Assembly: GCA_900319695.1 (NCBI GenBank)
Contig: ONPN01000014.1
Location: 1-64,000, forward strand
Reading direction: 5' to 3'
DNA length: 64,000 nt
DNA from: an uncultured Eubacteriales bacterium
GTDB taxonomy: Bacteria; Bacillota; Clostridia; Oscillospirales; Oscillospiraceae
Made by a program: the position numbers and the translations under genes. Positions within the stretch are counted from its first letter, which is position 1. Every line of letters begins with the position of its first letter. Below are positions 22,672 to 30,130 of this stretch, one piece after another. Under the pieces are notes generated by a model. That model had not been told where the DNA came from and did no database searches. It saw only the letters and a list, made by a program, of their open reading frames with translations.

Positions 22672-24454
22672 GAAACCCGTCTATCCGAACCCCAGGTTCT
22701 GGAAAGCCAAAGACAATATCAACTGGAAAAAGCAGGGTGCCAACCTCGCCGAGGTCGGCGCGATCGCCTGGGATCTTCTGAAGGAGACCGACTGGCAGAA
22801 ATTCGGCCAGGACCGCGTGAACGACATCAAGGCCGACCTTGCCCGCGCGAAGGAAGAGTACGAGGCCTTCATGGCCCTCGACAACGCCGAGAAATGGGAC
22901 CGCGTCGTCAACGGTGAGCGCAGCCTCGGCCGCCTCTACCGCAAGGGTGCGATGGCCACCGTCCGCCGCGAGTGGCGCGGCGTCAAGGATACCGCTTACG
23001 ATTTCTGGGAGTGGGCGCGCCTGTGGGGCATGCTGCTCGCGACCTTCTCCAAGGACCTCATCCCCGCGATGAACAGCGCGCTGTGGTATCGCTGGATGAT
23101 CTCCTACTTCTGCTGCCACGGCTTCATGGACAAGAACATCCTCGGCCTGCGCGGCTCCAACCTGCGCATGAGCCATGAGCTGACCTATCAGATCTTCCGC
23201 TACGTGGCGGAGAACCTGGTGCTGCTCAGCAAGGCCGACCGCAAGAACGGCAACAGCAACGAGCTCAACCGCATGATGGTCACCTTCGACGAGATGACCA
23301 TGGGCCAGATCATGGCGGGCTTCCCCGATCTCTGCGGCATCCCGCACCAGCTGCTGCCCATGTTCCTGGTCTCCGAGATCGACCAGCTTGTCTGCATCCC
23401 CTACATCGACGCGGTAGAGTCCTACGGCCTGCCCGCCGACACCTGCCCGGTGCCGTCGTCCGAGTGCGGCGCGCTGGTCATCGACGCCCTGCCCGACATG
23501 GGCTCCGGCTTCATCTCCAGCTCCATGCCCTGCGACGGCTCCACCATGGCCTCCTCCTACTTCTCCCGCCGCTTCCCGCACATCCCCGTGTTCCACCTCT
23601 GCTTCCCCGTCCGCTATCTGGATGAGGAGACCGTACAGATGGGCGCTGAGGACATCAAGGCATGCATCAAGTGGATCGAGGAGCGCACCGGCGCGAAGTG
23701 GTCCTGGGACGCCTACTTCACCTGCATGAAGCGCTTTAACCAGGAGACCGATCTGGAGCTCAACAAGTGGGAGATCAACAAGTCCTCCCGCCCGCAGCTC
23801 ATCGGTCCGAGCTACGAGCTGTTCCGCAAGTGGAACTATGAGATGGACGGCGGCATCGACCCGCGCGTTCTCCCCTCCATGCAAAAGGTCGACAAGATGC
23901 TCATGAAAGCCTATGAGAACGGTGAGACCGCCTGGCCCGAGCGCAAGATGCGCTACCGCGCGCTGGTCTGGTCCTGCCCGGCCCACTACTATGCCAACTT
24001 CTCCAACTGGCTGGCCAACTGCTGGGGCATCGACGTGCTGGTTGAGATGGAATCTCTCAACTTCACCAAGCACCTCGAGACCGAGGACAAGGAGGAGGCC
24101 CTGCGCGACCTCGCCCGCCTGTACGAGCGCATGGTCATGCGCCGTCACACCAACGGCGGCTACCAGAACGTCGTCGACGAGTGCTGGGCCCAGTGCGAGG
24201 CCTGGAACGCCAAGCTCGTTATCATGTACCAGAACGTGGCCTGCAAGAACATGGCGACGGTTCAGGGCATCCTGGATGAGCAGGGCAGAGCCCGCGGTTA
24301 CGATCTCATCTGGATCGAGCACGATCTGATGGACCCGCGCACCGTCTCCCGCCGCTCCATGCGCGACAAGGTCAACGAGTACATGCGCACGGTCATGAAG
24401 GCCGAGCCGGTCGACCCGTCGCTCGTCGAGTTTGAGGACGAAGTCTGCATGTGA
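22664..24454 (+). CDS. 2-hydroxyacyl-CoA dehydratase-family protein, large subunit with N-terminal extension
   Basis: A 596-residue member of the same family, much longer than the usual ~380-430. The family body runs from about residue 190 (PDLCGIPHQLLPMFLVSEID...; SSECGALVIDALPDMGSGF; SSMPCDGSTMASSYFSRRFP; ...LVWSCPAHYYANFSNWL; AKLVIMYQNVACKNM). The first ~180 residues are a helical, Trp-rich extension with a hydrophobic stretch near 120-150 (WARLWGMLLATF...WYRWMISYFCCHGF) that I cannot assign. ATG at 22664 follows AAGGAGG and overlaps the end of the upstream gene; the longer in-frame version is inside it. Probably forms a heterodimer with the 399-residue protein. Confidence 0.85.
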   Translation: MAKKPVYPNPRFWKAKDNINWKKQGANLAEVGAIAWDLLKETDWQKFGQDRVNDIKADLARAKEEYEAFMALDNAEKWDRVVNGERSLGRLYRKGAMATVRREWRGVKDTAYDFWEWARLWGMLLATFSKDLIPAMNSALWYRWMISYFCCHGFMDKNILGLRGSNLRMSHELTYQIFRYVAENLVLLSKADRKNGNSNELNRMMVTFDEMTMGQIMAGFPDLCGIPHQLLPMFLVSEIDQLVCIPYIDAVESYGLPADTCPVPSSECGALVIDALPDMGSGFISSSMPCDGSTMASSYFSRRFPHIPVFHLCFPVRYLDEETVQMGAEDIKACIKWIEERTGAKWSWDAYFTCMKRFNQETDLELNKWEINKSSRPQLIGPSYELFRKWNYEMDGGIDPRVLPSMQKVDKMLMKAYENGETAWPERKMRYRALVWSCPAHYYANFSNWLANCWGIDVLVEMESLNFTKHLETEDKEEALRDLARLYERMVMRRHTNGGYQNVVDECWAQCEAWNAKLVIMYQNVACKNMATVQGILDEQGRARGYDLIWIEHDLMDPRTVSRRSMRDKVNEYMRTVMKAEPVDPSLVEFEDEVCM

Positions 24455-24459
24455 GTCAG

Positions 24460-24534
24460 AAGAAGCCTGCTCCATTCCGCTTCTGCGGTTTCTGTAAGAG
24501 CCGTGAAAGCTCCTTATCCGCAGGCGCCTTCTTC
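24460..24534 (+). terminator. Possible terminator or processing hairpin after the large dehydratase subunit
   Basis: AAGAAGCCTGC (24460-24470) pairs with GCAGG-CGC-CTTCTT (24520-24533, three-base bulge), enclosing a small CCGC-TTCT-GCGG hairpin. No strong U-run follows. It marks the right edge of the GC-rich part before an AT-rich insert. Confidence 0.35.
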
Positions 24535-24671
24535 CTTACAACGGTTCCGGGAAGATATGCTATTAAACATTGTATAACAAAGCCCTATCAAAGTGAGAAA
24601 CTAATTTGAACTGCCATCTCTATGTTTTTTTGATATCGCATTATTTTGGATTCTAAAATTGGAGGTATGTT

Positions 24672-25073
24672 ATGGGACTGTTTTCCAAACCAAAATATGT
24701 GGGCTATAATTTTTCGGTCAATTCCTATCAAGATGCACTTAAATTTCAAGATTTCGTAGTGCGTGACGCTAACTCGGAATATAGTTTGGATTTGCAAAAT
24801 CCATTAAGGCATCAAAGTGATGGCTATATTAAGGTTATTTACGGTTGCAACTCTCGCAAAAAAGACCAAGTTATTGTTTATGTCACAGATTTAACAGTGC
24901 TTATAGCTTTTGAGGAAACCTTGCTTAGCGACGCAAAAATAATGGCTATTGCGAATAAAGTAATCCAAGAGTTCGCAGATGCTGGGCTATCTGTACAATT
25001 TGAATCTTCTACCAAGGCAGTAGACGATTTTAAGTTATATCAGTATATGAAAGCAACAGCGGGGTTGTATTAA
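24672..25073 (+). CDS. Hypothetical protein in an AT-rich island inside the operon
   Basis: A 133-residue protein (MGLFSKPKYVGYNFSVNSYQ...) that I do not recognise. It has no membrane segment or signal peptide and is predicted to be a mixed alpha/beta soluble protein with two Cys-poor halves. The ATG follows a clear GGAGG. Its codon use is strikingly AT-rich (TTT, AAA, TTA, ATA frequent) compared with every neighbour, and the AT-rich stretch runs from about 24545 to 25140, splitting the dehydratase subunits from their activator. This suggests recent horizontal insertion; whether it is part of the operon's function is unclear. Confidence 0.65.
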   Translation: MGLFSKPKYVGYNFSVNSYQDALKFQDFVVRDANSEYSLDLQNPLRHQSDGYIKVIYGCNSRKKDQVIVYVTDLTVLIAFEETLLSDAKIMAIANKVIQEFADAGLSVQFESSTKAVDDFKLYQYMKATAGLY

Positions 25074-25157
25074 ATATCGATTAGATCAATACTTATCAAA
25101 ATCAAAGAGGTTGCCGCTTTGCGGCTATTGAAATCTATATTGAGGAGATAATCATCC

Positions 25158-25952
25158 ATGAAATATTTCGGCGGTTGTGACGTTGGTTCCACCTACACCA
25201 AGGCGGTCATTCTGGACGAAAACGGCAAGATGATTGCCGATACCACCATCAAGAGCAAGATCAATTCCGAGCAGTCCGCCATCGCGGCCATGGCCGAGGT
25301 GTGCGAGAAGGCCGGCCTCAAGGATTCCAAGGAGCTCTCCTACCTCATCGGCACCGGCTACGGCCGCAACAAGGTCCCCTTCGCCGACGAGAACATCTCC
25401 GAGATCTCCTGCCACGCCATGGGCGTGCACGTCACCGATCCCAGCGTCAAGGCCATCATCGACATCGGCGGCCAGGACGTCAAGGGCATCAGCGTGGACA
25501 CCGACGGCACGGTCAAGAACTTTGCCATGAACGACAAGTGCGCCGCCGGCACCGGCCGCTTCTTCGAGGCCATGGCGAGAAGCTTTGAGATGAGCCTGCC
25601 GGAGTTTTCCAAGCTGTCTCTCACCGCGAAGAACGTCATCCCCATCACCGCCCAGTGCACCGTGTTTGCCGAGTCCGAGGTCATCACCCTGGTGGGCGAG
25701 GGCAAGCCGACGGACGAGATCGCGGCGGGCATCGAGATGGCGGTCGCCAAGCGCTGCTTCGTCATGGCCAAGAAGGCCGGCGCCACCGACAGCATCACCC
25801 TGACCGGCGGCTGCGCGAAGAACGACGGCCTGAAGGAGGCCATCGAGCACGTCCTCAAGCTCAAGGTCGTCAACCTCAAGACCGACCCCCAGCTCATGGG
25901 CGCTCTGGGCGCGGCCGAGTACGCCCGTCAGAAGGGCCTCGCGAAGAAATAA
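25158..25952 (+). CDS. ATPase activator of 2-hydroxyacyl-CoA dehydratase-type enzymes (archerase, HgdC/FldI-like)
   Basis: A 264-residue ASKHA-fold ATPase of the BadF/BadG/HgdC family, the expected length. Motifs: GGCDVGSTYTKAVILD (phosphate 1), IDIGGQDVKGI (phosphate 2), the cluster Cys128 in NDKCAAGTGRFFE and Cys167 in ITAQCTVFAESEV, which together hold one [4Fe-4S] across the homodimer, and LTGGCAKNDGL (adenosine site). It hydrolyses ATP to fire an electron into the partner dehydratase/reductase. GAGGAG stands 10 bases before the ATG. Separated from its partners by the AT-rich insert but followed by two more operon genes. Confidence 0.92.
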   Translation: MKYFGGCDVGSTYTKAVILDENGKMIADTTIKSKINSEQSAIAAMAEVCEKAGLKDSKELSYLIGTGYGRNKVPFADENISEISCHAMGVHVTDPSVKAIIDIGGQDVKGISVDTDGTVKNFAMNDKCAAGTGRFFEAMARSFEMSLPEFSKLSLTAKNVIPITAQCTVFAESEVITLVGEGKPTDEIAAGIEMAVAKRCFVMAKKAGATDSITLTGGCAKNDGLKEAIEHVLKLKVVNLKTDPQLMGALGAAEYARQKGLAKK

Positions 25953-25991
25953 TCCCGCATCGCCACCAAACGAAAGGAGATTACACAGAAC

Positions 25992-26159
25992 ATGTGCAAA
26001 ATCTGTGAGCTGATTAAAAAGATCATCCTCATCTTCGTCCTGGTCGTCGGCGTGCTGTTTGTGGTCTATTTCTGGAACCTCGACCAGAAGCTGCTGGGCT
26101 GGGCGTACAAGCAGGTCAACCTTATCTTTGACCGCAAGAAAGTCGATCAGGTATTTTAG
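25992..26159 (+). CDS. One-helix small membrane protein (55 aa)
   Basis: A 55-codon open frame with ATG at 25992, preceded by AAAGGAG about 13 bases upstream, and stop at 26157-26159, only 3 bases before the next gene. The peptide starts MCKICELIKK, has one strongly hydrophobic helix (ILIFVLVVGVLFVVYFW) and a basic tail (FDRKKVDQVF). The CKIC pair just before the helix could bind metal or be modified. Its tight packing between the activator and the ACS-like gene and its GC-biased third positions support a real gene; its job may be to tether the complex to the membrane (inference). Confidence 0.72.
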   Translation: MCKICELIKKIILIFVLVVGVLFVVYFWNLDQKLLGWAYKQVNLIFDRKKVDQVF

Positions 26160-26162
26160 TCT

Positions 26163-26897
26163 ATGGAGCTGTATAACTCCCTGATCCGGGAAACCAGAAG
26201 TTTGATCGACGGTCTGCCCGCAAAGTCCTGGGCCTATGATCCCAAATCCGCCTGGGCCTCGAACAGCTCAAGCGAACTGGTGCTGCAGAAGGACGCCGCC
26301 TTCGAGCTCGGCGCCTCCGGCAAGGGCTCGGCAAACTTTGTGCTCTTCACCTCGAGTGAGGAGCTGGTGAATGAGGACAAGGTCGTGCTCATCGGCCGTG
26401 ATCTTCGCGACATCCGCGGCGACTGCGACTTTGCCCGCATTGTGCTGCTGCGCATCGGTGTGCTGGACGACGAGGACGAGGCCGTGTACCGCACGCTCAA
26501 GGATATTGAGTTTGCTAAGTACCATGTCTACCCTCAGGGCTACATGGTGCGCATCTCGCCGGAGAGCTACCGCGAGCAGGTTCGCGTCAGCAAGGACGCG
26601 CTGCGCAGAGGCGTCAACTTCAAGGCTCTGGGTATGAACTACATCGAGGCCTACAAGAAGGACCCGAACGTCCTCAGCGCCGCCGTCATTTTCCTCACCG
26701 ATCCCGCCGCCGACTACACAGCCCTCCGCGCGATGGCCAAGAAGTCCGCCGACGTGACCGGCACCCTCACCCATATCTTTGAGGGTCTGTCCACGGACTG
26801 CTCCGTGTGCGCGCTCAAGGATATCTGCGATGAGGTCGAAGGGATGAAGGAGCTGCACTTCGGCATAGGCTCGAAGGGCAGCGACCACAAGCATTGA
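26163..26897 (+). CDS. Stand-alone acetyl-CoA synthase (CdhC/AcsB A-cluster domain)-like protein without the CGC motif
   Basis: A 244-residue protein that aligns with the N-terminal part of archaeal CdhC and the matching A-cluster region of AcsB: VVLIGRDLRDI with CdhC's V-IGPDIDEL, then RVSKDALRRGVNFKALGMNY with RISKDSFKKGLTSFKYIGK, and SAAVIFLTD with QVTFITD. Near the end TDCSVCALKDIC mirrors the CxxC-x-C ligands of the A-cluster [4Fe-4S]. The protein stops soon after, so the later CGC motif that binds the two nickel ions is absent. It cannot be a normal acetyl-CoA synthase; a role as Fe-S electron-transfer partner of the dehydratase-like proteins is my inference. Homology is judged by eye. 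Confidence 0.7.
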   Translation: MELYNSLIRETRSLIDGLPAKSWAYDPKSAWASNSSSELVLQKDAAFELGASGKGSANFVLFTSSEELVNEDKVVLIGRDLRDIRGDCDFARIVLLRIGVLDDEDEAVYRTLKDIEFAKYHVYPQGYMVRISPESYREQVRVSKDALRRGVNFKALGMNYIEAYKKDPNVLSAAVIFLTDPAADYTALRAMAKKSADVTGTLTHIFEGLSTDCSVCALKDICDEVEGMKELHFGIGSKGSDHKH

Positions 26898-26908
26898 TAT
26901 TATTCAAC

Positions 26909-26940
26909 ATAAACAGAGCGGCCTGCGCCGCTCTGTTTAT
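26909..26940 (+). terminator. Hairpin terminator of the CooC/dehydratase/ACS-like operon
   Basis: Perfect 13-bp stem ATAAACAGAGCGG (26909-26921) / CCGCTCTGTTTAT (26928-26940) with a six-base loop, starting 12 bases after the last stop. The tail is pyrimidine-rich (GCTTCCCCCTTTTC) rather than pure U. Confidence 0.7.
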
Positions 26941-27007
26941 GCTTCCCCCTTTTCACCTCTGTCGTTTTGTGCTACAATAGCGCGAAACACAGCAAGGAGT
27001 GGTGTCT

Positions 27008-27790
27008 ATGCAGGCGATGCTGTTTCCCATAGAATTGAACGTGCGCATGGTGATCATCGTGGTTGTCGGCGTGTTCCTGGCCGCCTTTATGGACGGGATC
27101 GCCGGGGGCGGCGGGATCATCTCTGTCCCCGCCTATTTTCTGGCCGGTCTCCCGGCGCATCTGGCACTGGGGACGAACAAGCTGTCCTCCTGTATTGGAA
27201 CCTCTGTCTCGCTGCTGCGCTTTATCCGAAACGGCTTTATCGACTGGAAGCTGGGCCTGCCCTCCATTGGGCTGGCGCTCTTCGGTTCCTACCTCGGGAC
27301 GCGGCTCCAGCTTGCGCTGGACGAGCGGTATCTGAAATGGCTGCTGCTCGCGGTGCTGCCCGTCGTCGCCTTTGTCGTCCTGCGGCACAGGACGCTTCCC
27401 GAGGAGAAGGGCGACATTGCCCCCGGCAGGCAGTTTGCAATCGTCATGGCGGCCTCCTTCCTTATCGGCGGTTATGACGGCTTTTACGGCCCCGGCGCAG
27501 GGACGTTTCTGCTCCTGGTCTTCTGCCGTCTCGCCGGGATGGATCTGCGCACCGCCTCCGGCAACGTCAAGTTGGTAAACCTCTCAAGCAATCTCGCCTC
27601 GCTCTTTACCTCTCTCGTAAACGGCAAGGTCTTTATCGCTCTGGGCCTGATCGGCGCGGTCAGCTCGGTGCTCGGACATTACATCGGCTCGGGCCTTGCG
27701 ATCAAGGACGGGTCGAAGATCGTCCGCCCGGTGATCCTGGTGGTCCTCGCTCTGCTGGCGATTAAGGTGGGTTCCGAATTATTTGTGTAA
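27008..27790 (+). CDS. TauE/SafE family sulfite/organosulfonate exporter-like permease
   Basis: A 260-residue membrane protein with about eight helices. The family repeat is clear: FLAAFMDGIAGGGGIISVPAYFLAGLPAHLALGTNKLSS in the first half and SFLIGGYDGFYGPGAGTFLLLVF...GMDLRTASGNVKLVNLSSN in the second. Members export sulfite, sulfoacetate or other small anions; the substrate here is unknown. ATG at 27008 lies 8 bases after AAGGAG; upstream GTG codons overlap that site. A promoter (TTTTCA-N17-TACAAT, -10 at 26973-26978) precedes it, and the racemase gene follows closely. Confidence 0.88.
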   Translation: MQAMLFPIELNVRMVIIVVVGVFLAAFMDGIAGGGGIISVPAYFLAGLPAHLALGTNKLSSCIGTSVSLLRFIRNGFIDWKLGLPSIGLALFGSYLGTRLQLALDERYLKWLLLAVLPVVAFVVLRHRTLPEEKGDIAPGRQFAIVMAASFLIGGYDGFYGPGAGTFLLLVFCRLAGMDLRTASGNVKLVNLSSNLASLFTSLVNGKVFIALGLIGAVSSVLGHYIGSGLAIKDGSKIVRPVILVVLALLAIKVGSELFV

Positions 27791-27802
27791 AATGAGGATG
27801 TT

Positions 27803-28513
27803 ATGATGAAAAAAACGATCGGTATTCTCGGCGGCATGGGCCCGATGGCCACGGCCGACCTCTTCCGCAAGATCATCGAAGGCACAAAGGCTGCGCGCGA
27901 CAATGAGCATATCCGCGTCTACATCGACTCCGACGCCGCCATCCCCGACCGCACGGCGGCCATTCTCCACGGCGGGGTCGACCCCGTGCCGGAGATGAGC
28001 ACGGCTCTGCGTCATCTCGAAGCCTGTGGCGCGGACTGTATCCTTATGGCCTGCAACACGGCGCACTACTTTCTCCCCCGTCTCCAGGCACTGACGGAGA
28101 CGCCCATCCTCGATATGCCCGCCATCACGGCGAAGCGCTGCGCGGAGCTCTACCCCGGCAGGCGCGCCGCCGTCCTCGCCACGACGGGGACGCTCGACAC
28201 CGGGCTCTACAGCCGCGCGCTGGAACGCGAGGGTGTGCCCTTCCTTCTCCCGGATGAGGCGCAGCGCACGGAACTGATGCGCTTTATCTACGACGTGGTC
28301 AAGGCGTCAAAACCGCTCGCGCCCGAGGCGGAGAACTGGGGTCGTCTGCTCGACGGCCTGCGTCAGCGCGGGGCGGACTACTTCATCCTCGCCTGCACGG
28401 AGCTGCCCATTCTGGCAAACGCGCTCGGCGATCCCGGCCCCTTCATCGACCCGACGAAGGAGCTTGCGCGCGAAGCCATCCTGTTCTGCGGGTATCCGCT
28501 GAAAGAGGAATAA
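27803..28513 (+). CDS. Aspartate/glutamate racemase family protein
   Basis: A 236-residue cofactor-free racemase: IGILGGMGPMATADLFRKI at the start, the first catalytic Cys in LMACNTAHYFLP, and the second in FILACTELPIL. Both catalytic cysteines are present, and GGMGP is the form usual in aspartate racemase/YgeA-type enzymes. Makes D-amino acids, perhaps D-aspartate or D-glutamate for the wall. Two adjacent ATGs (27803 and 27806) are possible. It is followed by a repeat, then by the dicarboxylate/amino-acid symporter, a plausible functional neighbour. Confidence 0.9.
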   Translation: MMKKTIGILGGMGPMATADLFRKIIEGTKAARDNEHIRVYIDSDAAIPDRTAAILHGGVDPVPEMSTALRHLEACGADCILMACNTAHYFLPRLQALTETPILDMPAITAKRCAELYPGRRAAVLATTGTLDTGLYSRALEREGVPFLLPDEAQRTELMRFIYDVVKASKPLAPEAENWGRLLDGLRQRGADYFILACTELPILANALGDPGPFIDPTKELAREAILFCGYPLKEE

Positions 28514-28535
28514 AACCGTGTACCATATATTTCAG

Positions 28536-28620
28536 CCGTAGGGGCCGATGCCCTCATCGGCCCGCTGTTTAACGCCGGTGTGCGTTTTTGGCGGGTCGAT
28601 CTGGGGATCGACCCCTACGG
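28536..28620. repeat. Short palindromic element with CCGTAGGGGYC ends, copy 1
   Basis: Ends CCGTAGGGGCC (28536-28546) and GACCCCTACGG (28610-28620) are inverted repeats. Each half contains its own palindrome: GGGCCGATGCCCTCATCGGCCC and GGGTCGATCTGGGGATCGACCC. Copies or relatives at 38545-38663, 40973-40998 and the tspO terminator. The rest of the 292-base gap holds the symporter promoter. Confidence 0.75.
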
Positions 28621-28715
28621 CCTGTCACGAGAAAAGCGTTTTCGTTTTTTTGTAAAAAAATGTCGGTTTACGATTGGCGACTCTGCCGAAATTTTACTTG
28701 AAATAGCAGAAGTAC

Positions 28716-28744
28716 TTAACAATTGCCTGCTCTTACAGTATAAT
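28716..28744 (+). promoter_or_regulatory. Promoter of the dicarboxylate/amino-acid symporter
   Basis: -35 TTAACA (28716-28721), 17-base spacer, perfect -10 TATAAT (28739-28744), 62 bases before the ATG. Confidence 0.8.
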
Positions 28745-28805
28745 GAGATTTGTACAAAAGTACGGTAAGTCTTTGGTATTGGAGAAGAAAGGAGAGTATG
28801 TCAAC

Positions 28806-30047
28806 ATGAAAAAACAAATGAACCTGGGCATGAAGATCCTGCTCGGCCTGGTGCTCGGCATCGTCGTCGGCGCCATCCTCTGGGCGGCGATGGGCGCTGA
28901 CGCCGCGGGCAGCTTCACCGCCAAGTACATCAAACCCTTCGGCGACATCTTTGTAAACCTGCTGAAGTTCATTGTCGTGCCTCTGGTGCTGCTGAGCATT
29001 ATGGACGGCGTGATCCAGATGGGCGACATCAAGAAGGTCGGCAAGATCGGCTGGAAAACCGTCGCCTACTTCCTCGTGACCACCGCCATCGCGTGCATCA
29101 TCGGCCTCGTCGTTGCGAGCGCGTTCAAGGGCAGCTTCCCGATGCTGGAGCTGGCCGAGGGTGCGGAGTACCAGGCCAAGAGCGCAAACTTCATGGACAC
29201 CATCGTCAACATCTTTCCGAACAACGCGATCAACCCGCTGTCCACCGCGGCGATGCTGCAGATCATCTTCATCGCGCTGATCTTCGGCTGCGGCGTGCTC
29301 GTCTCCGGTGAGAAGGGCAAGCTCTTCGGCGATTTCATTGTCTCCTTCAACGTCGTGACCCAGCGCGTCATGGGCTTCATCCTCGCCCTGTCCCCCTACG
29401 GCGTGTTCGCACTGATGGTGTGGGTCGTCGCCGCCCAGGGCCCGAAAATCCTCGGCTCCCTCGGTCTGGTGCTGCTGGCCGCCTACATTGGCTATATCAT
29501 CCACGTCGTACTGGTTTACTCCCTGTCCGCCAAGATTTTCGGAAAAATATCCCCGCTGACCTTCTTTAAGAAAATCTTCCCGGCGGCCGCCTTTGCCTTC
29601 ACCTCCACCTCCTCCGTCGCCACCCTGCCGATCACCAAGGAATGCTGCGACGAATTGGGCGTTGAGGACGACATCTCCTCCTTCGTCCTGCCTCTCGGCG
29701 CGACGATCAACATGGACGGTACCGCGATCTACCAGTGCGTGGCCGCGATCTTCCTGGCCAAGTGCGTCGGCATCGACCTGAGCGTCGGCCAGATGGTCAC
29801 CATTGTCGTCACCGCGACCCTCGCCTCCATCGGCACGGCCGGCACCTCCGGCGCCGGCATGATCATGCTGGCCATGGTCCTCGAGGCCGTCGGCGTACCC
29901 ACGACCTTCATCGGCATCATCTACGGTATCGACCGTCTCTTCGACATGGGCCGTACCGCGCTCAACGTTGTCGGCGATGCGTCCTGCGCCGTTTGCGTCC
30001 ACGCCTGGGAGGGCAGCAAGGTCCCCCAGAAGAAGCAGAAGGCATAA
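28806..30047 (+). CDS. Dicarboxylate/amino acid:cation symporter (DAACS/GltP-DctA family)
   Basis: A 413-residue transporter of the glutamate/aspartate/C4-dicarboxylate family. It shows the serine-rich hairpin loop AFAFTSTSSVATLPIT, the NMDGT motif (GATINMDGTAIYQCVAAIF), the second hairpin ASIGTAGTSGAGMIML and the substrate-binding helix GIDRLFDMGRTALNVVGDA. TM1 starts MKILLGLVLGIVVGAILW. The ATG at 28806 follows AAAGGAG; the longer in-frame frame begins inside the -10 region. Its neighbour racemase suggests Asp/Glu, and the RTALNV arginine fits an acidic amino acid or dicarboxylate. Confidence 0.93.
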   Translation: MKKQMNLGMKILLGLVLGIVVGAILWAAMGADAAGSFTAKYIKPFGDIFVNLLKFIVVPLVLLSIMDGVIQMGDIKKVGKIGWKTVAYFLVTTAIACIIGLVVASAFKGSFPMLELAEGAEYQAKSANFMDTIVNIFPNNAINPLSTAAMLQIIFIALIFGCGVLVSGEKGKLFGDFIVSFNVVTQRVMGFILALSPYGVFALMVWVVAAQGPKILGSLGLVLLAAYIGYIIHVVLVYSLSAKIFGKISPLTFFKKIFPAAAFAFTSTSSVATLPITKECCDELGVEDDISSFVLPLGATINMDGTAIYQCVAAIFLAKCVGIDLSVGQMVTIVVTATLASIGTAGTSGAGMIMLAMVLEAVGVPTTFIGIIYGIDRLFDMGRTALNVVGDASCAVCVHAWEGSKVPQKKQKA

Positions 30048-30078
30048 ACGCGATCACCGCTTTTCACGGCAATACGCC

Positions 30079-30118
30079 CAAGGGGTGCAGCTTACTTGCT
30101 GCACCCCTTGATTTTTTT
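30079..30118 (+). terminator. Intrinsic terminator of the symporter gene
   Basis: Perfect 13-bp stem CAAGGGGTGCAGC (30079-30091) / GCTGCACCCCTTG (30098-30110), six-base loop, then ATTTTTTT. Confidence 0.92.
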
Positions 30119-30130
30119 GATGAAAAACCA

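Noticed and set aside
24588..24797. 69-codon minus-strand frame over the AT-rich island
   Set aside because: It is antisense to the start of the 133-residue gene, which has the clear GGAGG site; the minus-strand frame has none.
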